Positions 14,414 to 21,685 of a stretch of 21,685 bases of DNA are shown here, one piece after another. The first letter of the stretch is position 1, and every line of letters starts with the position of its first letter. The stretch lies in contig JBCCIF010000055.1 of assembly GCA_039028335.1 (NCBI GenBank), forward strand, positions 1 to 21,685, written 5' to 3'. This DNA is from JABDKJ01 sp039028335. GTDB taxonomy: Bacteria > Bacteroidota > Bacteroidia > Flavobacteriales_D > JABDKJ01. Under the pieces are notes generated by a model. That model had not been told where the DNA came from, did not search any database, and saw only the letters and a program-made list of their open reading frames with translations. The position numbers and the translations under genes were made by a program.

Positions 14414-15406
14414 CTACTCTTTATCCAATTTGTATTTGGCCAAGTTCATTCCAAATGAAAGTCCTTTGCTTTCGATGAGGTCCTCCAATTCAGTCAATGA
14501 CTTTTTACCAAAGTTTCTGAATTTCAATAAATCGTTCTTGTTGAATGAAACCAAATCTCCCAGGGTCTCAATATCTGCTGCTTTTAGACAATTCAATGCT
14601 CTTACAGAAAGGTCCATATCGACCAATTTCGTTTTGAGCAATTGTCTCATGTGCAAAGAAGATTCATCAAATTCTTCTGTTTCTTTCTTCTCTTCACTAT
14701 CTAAGGTTATTCTCTCATCCGAGAACAACATGAAGTGATGAATCAAAATTTTCGCAGCTTCTTGTAAAGCGTCTTTTGGAGTAATTGAACCGTCAGTTTT
14801 CAATTCAACGATTAATTTCTCATAATCCGTTTTTTGCTCTACACGATAGTTTTCAACTTCATACTTCACGTGCTTTATTGGAGTGAAGATACTGTCTGTG
14901 AAAACTGTTCCTATAGGGGCGCTGCTAGTTTTATTCTCTTCTGAAGGGACATAACCTCTGCCTTTGCCAATAGTGATATCCATTTCGATTTTCACTTTTG
15001 GATCCATGTTGGCAATGACCAAGTCTGAATTCAAAACTTGAAAAGCAGATGTGAAATTTCCAATATCACCTGCTGTAAATTGGTCTTTTCCTGAAACAGT
15101 AACGGTTAATTTTTCGTTGTCTGTACCTTCAATTTGTTGCTTGAATCTAACTTGTTTTAGATTTAAGATCATCTCAGTAACATCTTCTACAACTCCTTTG
15201 ATTGAAGAAAATTCATGGTCAACCCCATCAATTCTGATAGAGGTAATAGCAAATCCCTCAAGAGAAGAAAGTAAAATTCTTCTTAAGGCATTTCCAATGG
15301 TAATTCCGTAACCCGGTTCTAATGGTCTGAACTCGAACTGGCCAACCGAGTTGTCCGATTCGATCATGATTACTTTGTCTGGCTTTTGAAAATCTAGTAT
15401 AGGCAT
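14414..15406 (-). CDS. rpoA: RNA polymerase subunit alpha
   Basis: The 330-residue alpha subunit forms the dimer platform for RNA polymerase assembly. The N-terminal domain (about 1-230) shows FEFRPLEPGYGITIGNALRRILLSS (in outline), which contacts beta, and VEDVTEMILNLK. A charged linker (EEKKETEEFDESS) leads to the C-terminal domain (about 255-325, LSVRALNCLKAADIETLGDL and FRNFGKKSLTELEDL), which binds UP elements and activators. Length and order are normal. It lies between rpsD and rplQ, as in the alpha operon of most bacteria. No Shine-Dalgarno precedes the ATG. Confidence 0.98.
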   Translation of the reverse strand: MPILDFQKPDKVIMIESDNSVGQFEFRPLEPGYGITIGNALRRILLSSLEGFAITSIRIDGVDHEFSSIKGVVEDVTEMILNLKQVRFKQQIEGTDNEKLTVTVSGKDQFTAGDIGNFTSAFQVLNSDLVIANMDPKVKIEMDITIGKGRGYVPSEENKTSSAPIGTVFTDSIFTPIKHVKYEVENYRVEQKTDYEKLIVELKTDGSITPKDALQEAAKILIHHFMLFSDERITLDSEEKKETEEFDESSLHMRQLLKTKLVDMDLSVRALNCLKAADIETLGDLVSFNKNDLLKFRNFGKKSLTELEDLIESKGLSFGMNLAKYKLDKE

Positions 15407-15424
15407 ATTACCAAGGTGTATTTA

Positions 15425-16030
15425 TTATTTAGAATATAATTCGACAATTAACTGTTCTTTGATATTTTCTGGAATCTGCTCTCTTTCAGGAGTATTCAAA
15501 TATTTTCCCGACATGGTTTCCTTATTCCATTCCAACCATTCTCCCGTATTGGTGTTTTGAGCCAAAGAACTTGTTATAGCTTCCATTGACTTTGAACGCT
15601 CTCTTACAGCTATGACATCACCAGGACGCAATGAAAAAGACGGAATATTAACGACTCTTCCATTAACAGTAATATGTCTATGTCCTACCAATTGTCTTGC
15701 TCCTCGTCTTGTAGGAGAAATTCCCAATCTAAAAACAGTATTGTCTAATCGCGATTCGCACAATTGCAATAAAACGGTACCCGTAATACCTACTTTAGAA
15801 GAAGCTTTCTTGAACAAGTTCTCGAATTGTCTTTCTAAAATACCATAGGTATATTTTGCCTTTTGTTTTTCGGCTAACTGAACAGAATATTCTGATTGCT
15901 TAGACCTTCTTTTGTTTGGTCCGTGCATTCCCGGAGGATAATTCTTTCTTTCTAAAGCCTTATCTGGACCGAAAATAGGTTCTCTAAACCTACGTGCAAC
16001 TTTTGATTTTGGGCCTCTATATCTTGCCAT
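15425..16030 (-). CDS. rpsD: 30S ribosomal protein S4
   Basis: The 201-residue S4 nucleates 30S assembly by binding 16S rRNA and helps keep decoding accurate. The N-terminus (MARYRGPKSKVARRFREPIFG) has no zinc-binding cysteines, so this is the zinc-free form. The S4 RNA-binding domain (about 93-155) shows SRLDNTVFRLGISPTRRGAR and GHRHITVNGRVVNIPSF. It ends VELYSK as expected. It sits 19 bases after rpsK. Confidence 0.98.
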   Translation of the reverse strand: MARYRGPKSKVARRFREPIFGPDKALERKNYPPGMHGPNKRRSKQSEYSVQLAEKQKAKYTYGILERQFENLFKKASSKVGITGTVLLQLCESRLDNTVFRLGISPTRRGARQLVGHRHITVNGRVVNIPSFSLRPGDVIAVRERSKSMEAITSSLAQNTNTGEWLEWNKETMSGKYLNTPEREQIPENIKEQLIVELYSK

Positions 16031-16049
16031 CTTCTTCTATTTATTGCAA

Positions 16050-16436
16050 TTAAACTCTTCTTCTTTTTGGAGGTCTACATCCGTTGTGCGGTAAAGGAGT
16101 AACATCAAAAATTTCAGTTACCTCAATCCCCATATTATGGATGGTTCTAATAGCTGACTCTCTTCCAGAGCCAGGACCTTTTACATATACTTTCACCTTT
16201 TTTAAACCGTATTCCATCGCTTCTTTTGCGCAATCTTCGGCCGCAACTTGTGCTGCATAAGGAGTGTTTTTCTTCGATCCTCTGAACCCCATTTTACCGG
16301 CAGAAGACCATGAAATGACTTGACCGGTATTATTGGTCAAGCTAATCATGATATTGTTGAAAGTGGCTTTGATGTGACATTGTCCAACCGCCTCAACTTT
16401 TACATTTTTTTTCTTTTTGCTACCTGATTTAGCCAT
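16050..16436 (-). CDS. rpsK: 30S ribosomal protein S11
   Basis: The 128-residue S11 of the 30S platform, near the mRNA exit side, has a Lys-rich start (MAKSGSKKKKNVKVEAVGQ) and then the conserved core ATFNNIMISLTNNTGQVISW, SAGKMGFRGSKKNTPYAAQ, VYVKGPGSGRESAIR and the C-terminal DVTPLPHNGCRPPKRRRV. Length is normal. It follows rpsM by 21 bases. Confidence 0.98.
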   Translation of the reverse strand: MAKSGSKKKKNVKVEAVGQCHIKATFNNIMISLTNNTGQVISWSSAGKMGFRGSKKNTPYAAQVAAEDCAKEAMEYGLKKVKVYVKGPGSGRESAIRTIHNMGIEVTEIFDVTPLPHNGCRPPKRRRV

Positions 16437-16457
16437 AATAAAATATCTCTAAAAGGA

Positions 16458-16835
16458 TTATTTCGTTGCTTTCTTTTTACCAGCAACAGTCTTCTTCTTT
16501 CCTTTTCTTGTTCGTGAATTATTTTTTGTTCTCTGCCCTCTCAATGGTAAACCTGCTCTATGCCTTATTCCTCTGTAACATCCGATATCCATCAATCGCT
16601 TGATATTCGTTTGTATTTCTGAACGCAAAGCACCTTCTACCGTAAACTCATCACCAATAACACCTCTTATGGCAGCAATATCCTGATCGCTCCATTCATC
16701 AATTTTCTTTTCATAAGAGATGCCAGCCTTGTCCAATATTTGTTTAGCAGAGTTAGGACCGATACCATAAATGTATGTCAATCCGATTTCACCTCTTTTA
16801 TTCTTAGGTAAGTCTATTCCAGCTATTCTTGCCAT
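16458..16835 (-). CDS. rpsM: 30S ribosomal protein S13
   Basis: The 125-residue S13 sits in the head of the 30S subunit and contacts the P-site tRNA and the large subunit. Recognised by MARIAGIDLPKNKRGEIGLT, YGIGPNSAKQIL, GCYRGIRHRAGLPLRGQRTK and NSRTRKGKKKTVAGKKKATK, the last being the basic tail that reaches the tRNA. It follows rpmJ by 15 bases. Confidence 0.98.
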   Translation of the reverse strand: MARIAGIDLPKNKRGEIGLTYIYGIGPNSAKQILDKAGISYEKKIDEWSDQDIAAIRGVIGDEFTVEGALRSEIQTNIKRLMDIGCYRGIRHRAGLPLRGQRTKNNSRTRKGKKKTVAGKKKATK

Positions 16836-16850
16836 AATTCTATCTCTAAT

Positions 16851-16967
16851 TTACCCTTGTCTTTGTTTGAACTTAGGGTTCTTCTTGTTAATAACATACA
16901 ATCTTCCTTTTCTGCGCACCACTTTGCAGTCAGAAGATCTCTTTTTTAGGCTTGCACGAGTTTTCAT
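16851..16967 (-). CDS. rpmJ: 50S ribosomal protein L36
   Basis: This 38-residue gene reads MKTRASLKKRSSDCKVVRRK and then GRLYVINKKNPKFKQRQG. It lies in its usual place between infA and rpsM, 6 bases after infA. The zinc-ribbon cysteines of the classical form (C-x2-C, C, H) are reduced to one Cys (Cys14), so this is the zinc-free type, as is common in Bacteroidota. The start is fixed by the family's invariant M-K-x-R-A-S. Confidence 0.96.
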   Translation of the reverse strand: MKTRASLKKRSSDCKVVRRKGRLYVINKKNPKFKQRQG

Positions 16968-16973
16968 AAGCTC

Positions 16974-17192
16974 TTATTTATATCTAAATGTGATACGTCC
17001 TTTAGTAAGATCGTAAGGCGACATTTCTACCTTAACTCTGTCTCCAGGAAGTATCTTTATGTAATGCATTCTCATTTTACCTGATATATGCGCAGTAATA
17101 ACGTGTCCATTTTCAAGCTCAACTCTAAACATTGCGTTCGAGAGTGCTTCGATGATCACGCCATCTTGTTCTATTGATGTTTGCTTTGCCAT
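16974..17192 (-). CDS. infA: Translation initiation factor IF-1
   Basis: The 72-residue single S1/OB-fold protein binds the 30S A site during initiation. It shows the conserved MAKQTSIEQDGVIIEALSNA, FRVELENGHVITAHISGKMR, ILPGDRVKVEMSPYDLTKGR and ITFRYK. Its length is exactly that of most bacterial IF-1. It lies 9 bases after map and 6 before rpmJ. Confidence 0.98.
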   Translation of the reverse strand: MAKQTSIEQDGVIIEALSNAMFRVELENGHVITAHISGKMRMHYIKILPGDRVKVEMSPYDLTKGRITFRYK

Positions 17193-17201
17193 ATATCTTA
17201 T

Positions 17202-17975
17202 CTACTCAAAAATAATTTCATTAATAAATTCAAAAGTTGAAAGAACTTCTGCCGCTCCTTTTCGTACAACTATATTGTGTTCGAAATGAGCCGAAGGCAT
17301 ATTGTCAGCCGTGACGATGGTCCATCCATCTTCACCTTGTTTGACTTCTTTTCTTCCCATGTTAATCATGGGCTCGATAGCCAAAACCATGCCTTCTTTT
17401 AATTTAGGACCACGACCGCGTTTTCCATAATTGGGAACTTCGGGTTCTTCATGAAGGTTTTTACCCAAACCGTGACCAACTAATTCACGCACGACACCGT
17501 AGCCGTGATTTTCGGCATGTTGCTGAATGGCGAAACCGATATCTCCGGTTCTTTTTCCAGCAATTGCTTGCTCTATACCTTTTGCTAGACATTCTTGTGT
17601 TACCTTCAATAGGGTTTTGATGTCAGAATTTACTTCACCGACTTGAAATGTATAAGCCGAATCTCCGTAGAATTCATTTTTCAAAACACCACAGTCAACA
17701 GAGATTATATCACCTTCTTTTAAAGGGATATCGGTAGGAATTCCGTGTACAACAACATTATTTACTGAAGTGCATAATGTGTTCGGAAAACCATTATAAT
17801 CCTTGAAGCCTGGCATAGCTTCATGATCTCTGATAAACTCTTCTGCAACAGCGTCTAATTTGAGCGGGCTTATTCCCGGTTCGATTAGTTTGGCTAGCTC
17901 TGCTAAAGTCTTTCCAACAAGTAAAGAACTTTCTCTTTGTAACTCTATTTCTTCTTCATTCTTAATGTGGATCAT
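17202..17975 (-). CDS. map: Methionine aminopeptidase, type I
   Basis: This 257-residue cytosolic metalloprotease removes the initiator methionine from nascent proteins. It has the five metal ligands of the family in context: Asp in ISVDCGV, Asp in YGDSAYTF, His in LVGHGLGKNLHEEPEVPNYG, Glu in LAIEPMINMG, and Glu in AHFEHNIVV. It also has NNVVVHGIP, the substrate-pocket His. Its ATG overlaps the secY stop (TAATG, 17973-17977), so translation is coupled. Placing map between secY and infA is common in Bacteroidota and some other phyla. Confidence 0.97.
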   Translation of the reverse strand: MIHIKNEEEIELQRESSLLVGKTLAELAKLIEPGISPLKLDAVAEEFIRDHEAMPGFKDYNGFPNTLCTSVNNVVVHGIPTDIPLKEGDIISVDCGVLKNEFYGDSAYTFQVGEVNSDIKTLLKVTQECLAKGIEQAIAGKRTGDIGFAIQQHAENHGYGVVRELVGHGLGKNLHEEPEVPNYGKRGRGPKLKEGMVLAIEPMINMGRKEVKQGEDGWTIVTADNMPSAHFEHNIVVRKGAAEVLSTFEFINEIIFE

Positions 17976-19318
17976 TATCCTGCCATGCCGAATGTAGAGC
18001 TACGTCCTTTTATTTTTCCGGATTTCATCAATCCGTCATAATGTCTTGATAAAAGGTGACTTTCTATTTGTTGAAGTGTATCCAATACGACCCCAACCAT
18101 AATTAGAAGTGATGTTCCACCAAAGAATATTGCAAATCCGTCTGCAATGCCGAATAAAGAAGCAACAGCAGGAAGAATAGCAATAAGACCCAAGAAGATT
18201 GATCCAGGCAATGTGATTCTAGATAATAAGGTATCTAAAAAATCAGCCGTTTTTCTTCCAGGTTTAATTCCAGGGATGAAACCACCTTGTCTCTTCATAT
18301 CATCTGCCATTTGATTTGGGTTAACCGTAATGGCGGTGTAGAAATAAGTAAATGCTACGACCAGAATGAAGAAAATAATATTATAAGGCAGACTTTTAAA
18401 GTCTGAAAGTTTATTTAAAAATGAAGCCGTTCCAGGCTCTACCGACATGGCCTGAGCCAAATAGAGGGGAACAAACATAATTGCTTGAGCAAAGATGATA
18501 GGCATAACTCCAGCTGCATTCACTTTTAAGGGAATGTACTGACGCACACCGCCATATTGCTTATTTCCCACAACTCTTTTTGCAAATTGAACCGGTACTC
18601 TTCGCGTGGCTTGAACAAGCGCAACACACGCAGCTATAATAAGCAACAGAATTGCTAATTCAACCACAACAAACATTAATCCGCCTCCGCCTTCTCCTGT
18701 TTGTTTCAAGAAGTCCTGTACATAAGACCCTGGAAGACCGGCTATAATACCAATCATGATAAGTAATGAAATACCATTTCCAATACCACGGTCAGTAATT
18801 TTTTCACCCATCCACATAACGAACAGTGTGCCAACAACCATAATCGTCACACAAGTAACCCACCACAATACATCTGGGTTAAGGGCTGCTTGATTTCCAA
18901 TTACAGACATTGAAAGATATCCTGGAGCTTGCAAAAGAGTTACACCTACAGTCAAAATACGTGTGTACAAGGTGATTTTCTTTCTACCACTTTCACCTTC
19001 TCTTTGCATCTTTTGGATTGCTGGAACCGCAATTCCCGCAAGCTGCATTATAATCGATGCTGAGATGTATGGCATAATACCTAAAGCAAAGATTGATGCA
19101 CGATTAAAAGCCCCTCCTGTGAATAAATCCAGTAATCCAGCTAACCCCTCGCTATCACCTCCTCCTTTAGTTGGATCGAGAACGGTAACATCTACGCCTG
19201 GCAGAATGACATAAGATCCGATTCTAAAAATAAGAATGAACCCAAGTGTCAATAGAATTCGCTGTCTTAGGTCTTCTATGCTCCAAATATTTTTTAATGT
19301 TTGTATGAAGTTCTTCAT
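17975..19318 (-). CDS. secY: Protein translocase subunit SecY
   Basis: The 447-residue channel subunit of the Sec translocon has about ten transmembrane helices. Family landmarks are the N-terminal IWSIEDLRQRILLTLGFILIFRIGSYVILPG (in outline), the plug region GLLDLFTGGAFNRASIFALG, the MPYISASIIMQL helix, the cytosolic loop VPVQFAKRVVGNKQYGGVRQ, NPNQMADDMKRQGGFIPGI, PG(R/K)KTADFLD, and LLSRHYDGLMKSGKIKGR near the end. It starts 16 bases after rplO. The gene overlaps map by one base at its stop. Confidence 0.98.
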   Translation of the reverse strand: MKNFIQTLKNIWSIEDLRQRILLTLGFILIFRIGSYVILPGVDVTVLDPTKGGGDSEGLAGLLDLFTGGAFNRASIFALGIMPYISASIIMQLAGIAVPAIQKMQREGESGRKKITLYTRILTVGVTLLQAPGYLSMSVIGNQAALNPDVLWWVTCVTIMVVGTLFVMWMGEKITDRGIGNGISLLIMIGIIAGLPGSYVQDFLKQTGEGGGGLMFVVVELAILLLIIAACVALVQATRRVPVQFAKRVVGNKQYGGVRQYIPLKVNAAGVMPIIFAQAIMFVPLYLAQAMSVEPGTASFLNKLSDFKSLPYNIIFFILVVAFTYFYTAITVNPNQMADDMKRQGGFIPGIKPGRKTADFLDTLLSRITLPGSIFLGLIAILPAVASLFGIADGFAIFFGGTSLLIMVGVVLDTLQQIESHLLSRHYDGLMKSGKIKGRSSTFGMAG

Positions 19319-19334
19319 CTGGTTTTCGAGTTAA

Positions 19335-19835
19335 TTATTCTTCTTCTTGTTTTGCGTTAGCAGTATCTTTTACTTCTACTGCATTTCCACCAACAAGTTC
19401 CACTTTTCCACCTGCCGATTCAATGGCAGATTTCGCAGAGGCTGAAAATCCGTGTGCTACAACGTCAATTTTCGATTTTAACTCTCCTCTTCCTAAAATT
19501 TTAATCAAATCTTTTTTCTGGGCCAATCCATTATCAATCAAGACTTCCGGATTAATTGAAGTCACTTTCTTGTCATCAATAAGACTTTGTATCGTGTCTA
19601 GATTAATGCCTTTATATTCTACCCGGTTTCTATTTTTAAAACCAAATTTAGGAACCCTTCTTTGCAAAGGCATTTGACCACCTTCAAATCCTCTTTTCGT
19701 AGAATATCCAGAACGAGACTTCGCACCTTTATGCCCTCTAGTAGACGTTCCGCCTCTTCCAGATCCTTCTCCTCTTCCTACTCTTTTTCTATTTTTTGTC
19801 GAGCCTTTGGCTGGCTTCAAGCTATTCAAATTCAT
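19335..19835 (-). CDS. rplO: 50S ribosomal protein L15
   Basis: The 166-residue L15 has the conserved glycine/arginine-rich N-terminus (MNLNSLKPAKGSTKNRKRVG, then GRGEGSGRGGTSTRGHKGAK) that threads into 23S rRNA, followed by GGQMPLQRRVPKFGFKN and a C-terminal globular part ending AGGKVELVGG. A short acidic tail (about 150-166, ending KQEEE) exceeds the ~145 residues of E. coli L15. It follows rpmD by 17 bases. Confidence 0.97.
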   Translation of the reverse strand: MNLNSLKPAKGSTKNRKRVGRGEGSGRGGTSTRGHKGAKSRSGYSTKRGFEGGQMPLQRRVPKFGFKNRNRVEYKGINLDTIQSLIDDKKVTSINPEVLIDNGLAQKKDLIKILGRGELKSKIDVVAHGFSASAKSAIESAGGKVELVGGNAVEVKDTANAKQEEE

Positions 19836-19852
19836 CTTTTTTTGCTATAAGA

Positions 19853-20032
19853 TTATTTGTCATCTACTTTAACTAAGTGCTGCACTTTATTCACCATTCC
19901 CAAAATTTGTGGAGTAGCTTCGTGTTCAACACTTCTATTCAATTTTCCCAAACCTAAAGCTTGAAGAGTCAACTTCTGTCTTTTTGGTCGGTTAATCGCG
20001 CTTTTTATCTGAGTAACAACAATTTTTGCCAT
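19853..20032 (-). CDS. rpmD: 50S ribosomal protein L30
   Basis: This 59-residue gene reads MAKIVVTQIKSAINRPKRQK, LTLQALGLGKLNRSVEHEAT and PQILGMVNKVQHLVKVDDK. It carries the L30 hallmark I-x-R-P-x-x-Q-x-x-T-L-x-x-L-G-L and the G-M-V-x-K-V-x-H-L-V end. Position between rpsE and rplO is canonical; it starts 11 bases after rpsE. Confidence 0.97.
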   Translation of the reverse strand: MAKIVVTQIKSAINRPKRQKLTLQALGLGKLNRSVEHEATPQILGMVNKVQHLVKVDDK

Positions 20033-20043
20033 TGCCGTAATAA

Positions 20044-20562
20044 TTATCCGTTAAATACTCTATCTAATTCTACACCTCTTTGCTGTGCAATCGTAAAGGC
20101 ATCTCTTAATTCGCTCAAAGCATTAATTGTGGCCTTAACCACATTGTGTGGATTAGACGAACCTTGAGATTTAGCCAAAACATCTTTTACTCCAACACTC
20201 TCCAAAACAGCTCGCATAGCTCCACCTGCAATAACACCGGTACCATTTGACGCTGGTTTCAAGAACACTCTAGCTCCAGCATATTTGCCGTATTGCGCAT
20301 GAGGGATACTTCCTTTTATTAAAGGAACCTTTATGAGGTTCTTTTTAGCATCATCAATGGCCTTTGAAATTGCTTCAGTGACTTCTTTTGCCTTTCCTAA
20401 ACCATGGCCAACAATACCGTTCTCATCACCAACTACAACTATTGCAGAAAAGCTAAAAGTTCGTCCACCTTTTGTTACTTTGGTAACTCGGTTAACCGTT
20501 ACAAGCTTATCTTTAAGCTCGATGTCACTTGATTTTATTCTTTGTACGATTTCTTTTGCCAT
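20044..20562 (-). CDS. rpsE: 30S ribosomal protein S5
   Basis: The 172-residue S5 takes part in mRNA unwinding and decoding fidelity. It has the N-terminal double-stranded RNA-binding-like domain (KLVTVNRVTKVTKGGRTFSF, VVGDENGIVGHGLGKAKEV) and the C-terminal domain (FLKPASNGTGVIAGGAMRAV, GSSNPHNVVKATINAL). Length is normal. It follows rplR by 6 bases and has no visible Shine-Dalgarno. Confidence 0.98.
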   Translation of the reverse strand: MAKEIVQRIKSSDIELKDKLVTVNRVTKVTKGGRTFSFSAIVVVGDENGIVGHGLGKAKEVTEAISKAIDDAKKNLIKVPLIKGSIPHAQYGKYAGARVFLKPASNGTGVIAGGAMRAVLESVGVKDVLAKSQGSSNPHNVVKATINALSELRDAFTIAQQRGVELDRVFNG

Positions 20563-20568
20563 TGCTTA

Positions 20569-20922
20569 TTAAAATTTTAAGCCAGCTTCTCTTGCTGCTT
20601 CTGCCAATGATTTTACCCTTCCGTGATAGAGATATCCATTTCTATCAAAAATTACTTCCTCAATTCCTTTAGACTTTGCTACTTCTGCAATCTCTTTTCC
20701 AATTGCGGCCGCTTGTTCTTGTCCTTTAAGTTTTGCGGCATCTTTGTTGTTCAAAGAACTCGCAGCACCTAATGTTGAGCCTTGATTATCATCAATCAAC
20801 TGAGCATAGATATTGCTATTGCTTCTGAAAACACTCAACCGAGGTCTTGCAGCAGAACCAGTCATGTTTTTTCTGATTCTTCTTTTGATTCTAAGTCTTC
20901 TTGTTCTTTTCGTTAGTTTCAT
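20569..20922 (-). CDS. rplR: 50S ribosomal protein L18
   Basis: The 117-residue L18 binds 5S rRNA in the central protuberance. It starts MKLTKRTRRLRIKRRIRKNM and has RPRLSVFRSNSNIYAQLIDD, KSKGIEEVIFDRNGYLYHGR and the usual end ALAEAAREAGLKF (ASLAEAAREAGLKF-like). The reading frame stays open 60 bases further upstream into rplF, but the ATG at 20922 matches the family start and leaves a 16-base gap after the rplF stop. Confidence 0.97.
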   Translation of the reverse strand: MKLTKRTRRLRIKRRIRKNMTGSAARPRLSVFRSNSNIYAQLIDDNQGSTLGAASSLNNKDAAKLKGQEQAAAIGKEIAEVAKSKGIEEVIFDRNGYLYHGRVKSLAEAAREAGLKF

Positions 20923-20938
20923 TACTACACCTTTAAAA

Positions 20939-21490
20939 TTAAGCAGCAGCTGTCTTACCTGCTTTTCTTCTAATGTATTCACCTTTGAATCGAATTCCTT
21001 TACCTTTATAAGGTTCAGGTTTTCTCAAGGATCTGATTTTAGCAGCTACAGCTCCAATCAATTGTTTGTCATGAGATTCAAGGATGACCATTGGATTCTG
21101 CCCTTTTTCAGAAACAGTGGTAACTTTTACTTCCTCCGGAATTTGAAAGTGAATGGGATGAGAATATCCCAAAGACAATTCTAAAAGTTGCCCCTTGTTG
21201 GATGCTCTATATCCTACTCCGACCAACTCTTGTTCCGTCTTGTATCCTTCTGTTACACCGATGACCATGTTCTTTACAAGAGATCTGTAAAGGCCATGAT
21301 AAGCTTTTGTCTGCTTTAGCTCATTTGCTCTGTCAAAGCTCACTACACCATCTTCAATCTTTGGAGTGATGCTTTCGTGAATCTCTTGTTTTAGCTCACC
21401 TTTAGGACCTTTTACTGTTACGATGTTTCCATCTATAGAAAAGTCTACTCCCTGAGGTAATTCTATGATCGCGTTTCCTATTCGTGACAT
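20939..21490 (-). CDS. rplF: 50S ribosomal protein L6
   Basis: The 183-residue L6 lies near the factor-binding site and sarcin-ricin loop. Two similar domains are visible: MSRIGNAIIELPQGVDFSID, VTVKGPKGEL and LYRSLVKNMVIGVTEGY, then LVGVGYRASNKGQLLELSLG, YSHPIHFQIPEEVKV and the C-terminal KPEPYKGKGIRFKGEYIRRK. It follows rpsH by 12 bases; no Shine-Dalgarno is visible. Confidence 0.98.
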   Translation of the reverse strand: MSRIGNAIIELPQGVDFSIDGNIVTVKGPKGELKQEIHESITPKIEDGVVSFDRANELKQTKAYHGLYRSLVKNMVIGVTEGYKTEQELVGVGYRASNKGQLLELSLGYSHPIHFQIPEEVKVTTVSEKGQNPMVILESHDKQLIGAVAAKIRSLRKPEPYKGKGIRFKGEYIRRKAGKTAAA

Positions 21491-21502
21491 TATCTAATTT
21501 TA

Positions 21503-21685
21503 TTAATAAACACTGCAGATGACTTCACCTCCTATGTTCAATTTTCTAGCTTCTTTATCGGTCATCACTCCTTGCGAAGTTGAAACAACCGCAATACCAA
21601 GACCATTAAGGATTCTTGGCAATTCACCTGAGGAAGCATACTTTCTCAAACCAGGAGTGCTTTCTCGTTGGATATTTTTAATTGC
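21503..21685 (-). CDS. rpsH: 30S ribosomal protein S8, C-terminal part
   Basis: The window edge cuts this gene; the last 60 codons are present. They read AIKNIQRESTPGLRKYASSG, ELPRILNGLGIAVVSTSQGV and MTDKEARKLNIGGEVICSVY, the highly conserved S8 C-terminal domain (STSQGVMTDKEAR, GGE(V/I)LCxVY) that binds 16S rRNA. It is upstream of rplF in the spc operon, as expected. The first half lies outside the window. Confidence 0.96.
   Translation of the reverse strand, partial: AIKNIQRESTPGLRKYASSGELPRILNGLGIAVVSTSQGVMTDKEARKLNIGGEVICSVY

Noticed and set aside
1..21685. CRISPR arrays, tRNA/rRNA genes, insertion sequences, phage genes
   Set aside because: Looked for on both strands by eye; no regularly spaced direct repeats in non-coding DNA, no tRNA-like cloverleaf, no transposase or integrase motif was seen.

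Overview
The window looks like a chromosomal piece of a Bacteroidota (Bacteroidetes) genome, most likely a marine or aquatic member of Flavobacteriia. The signs are a protein with a type IX secretion (T9SS) C-terminal sorting domain, a GIN/DUF2807 head-domain protein, DUF6090-like and DUF6428-like proteins, AT-rich DNA, and almost no Shine-Dalgarno sequences at the starts I checked, including those of ribosomal protein genes. I cannot name the genus from the sequence.

Region 1 (1-3860, + strand): an ABC-F translation factor of the Uup type starting at TTG, then an exported GIN-domain protein whose stop abuts the start of a small lipoprotein gene, then a tiny exported Lys/Cys-rich protein closed by a strong terminator. 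Region 2 (3880-6749, - strand): an ArsR-type repressor and a DUF6428-like protein as a two-gene operon with a palindromic operator, preceded by a large T9SS-exported LamG-like protein. Region 3 (6923-12368, mixed strands) is a loose set of housekeeping and envelope genes: methylglyoxal synthase, a lipoprotein with an alpha/beta-hydrolase triad, a one-TM DUF6090-like protein behind a pirin, a calcineurin-like phosphoesterase, an exported histidine phosphatase carrying an in-frame stop 24 codons before its natural-looking end, and a lipoprotein with two tandem SnoaL/NTF2-like domains. An AraC-type regulator follows at 12461-13330.

Region 4 (13354-21685, all - strand) is the spc/alpha ribosomal operon, transcribed right to left: rpsH (cut by the window edge), rplF, rplR, rpsE, rpmD, rplO, secY, map, infA, rpmJ, rpsM, rpsK, rpsD, rpoA, rplQ, ending in a GC-rich terminator. 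Spacing is tight, with one TAATG stop/start overlap between secY and map. rpmD (59 aa) and rpmJ (38 aa) are easy to miss but clearly present.

Most of the window is ordinary core genome and I found no mobile element, CRISPR array, RNA gene or obvious new defence or biosynthetic system. No gene-free stretch exceeds 300 bases; the longest, 10402-10670, holds no recognisable element. The points most worth a second look are the in-frame TAA in the histidine phosphatase, the 173-residue Ala/Glu tail on ribosomal protein L17, the arsR-DUF6428 pair with its operator, and the secreted Lys/Cys-rich peptide.
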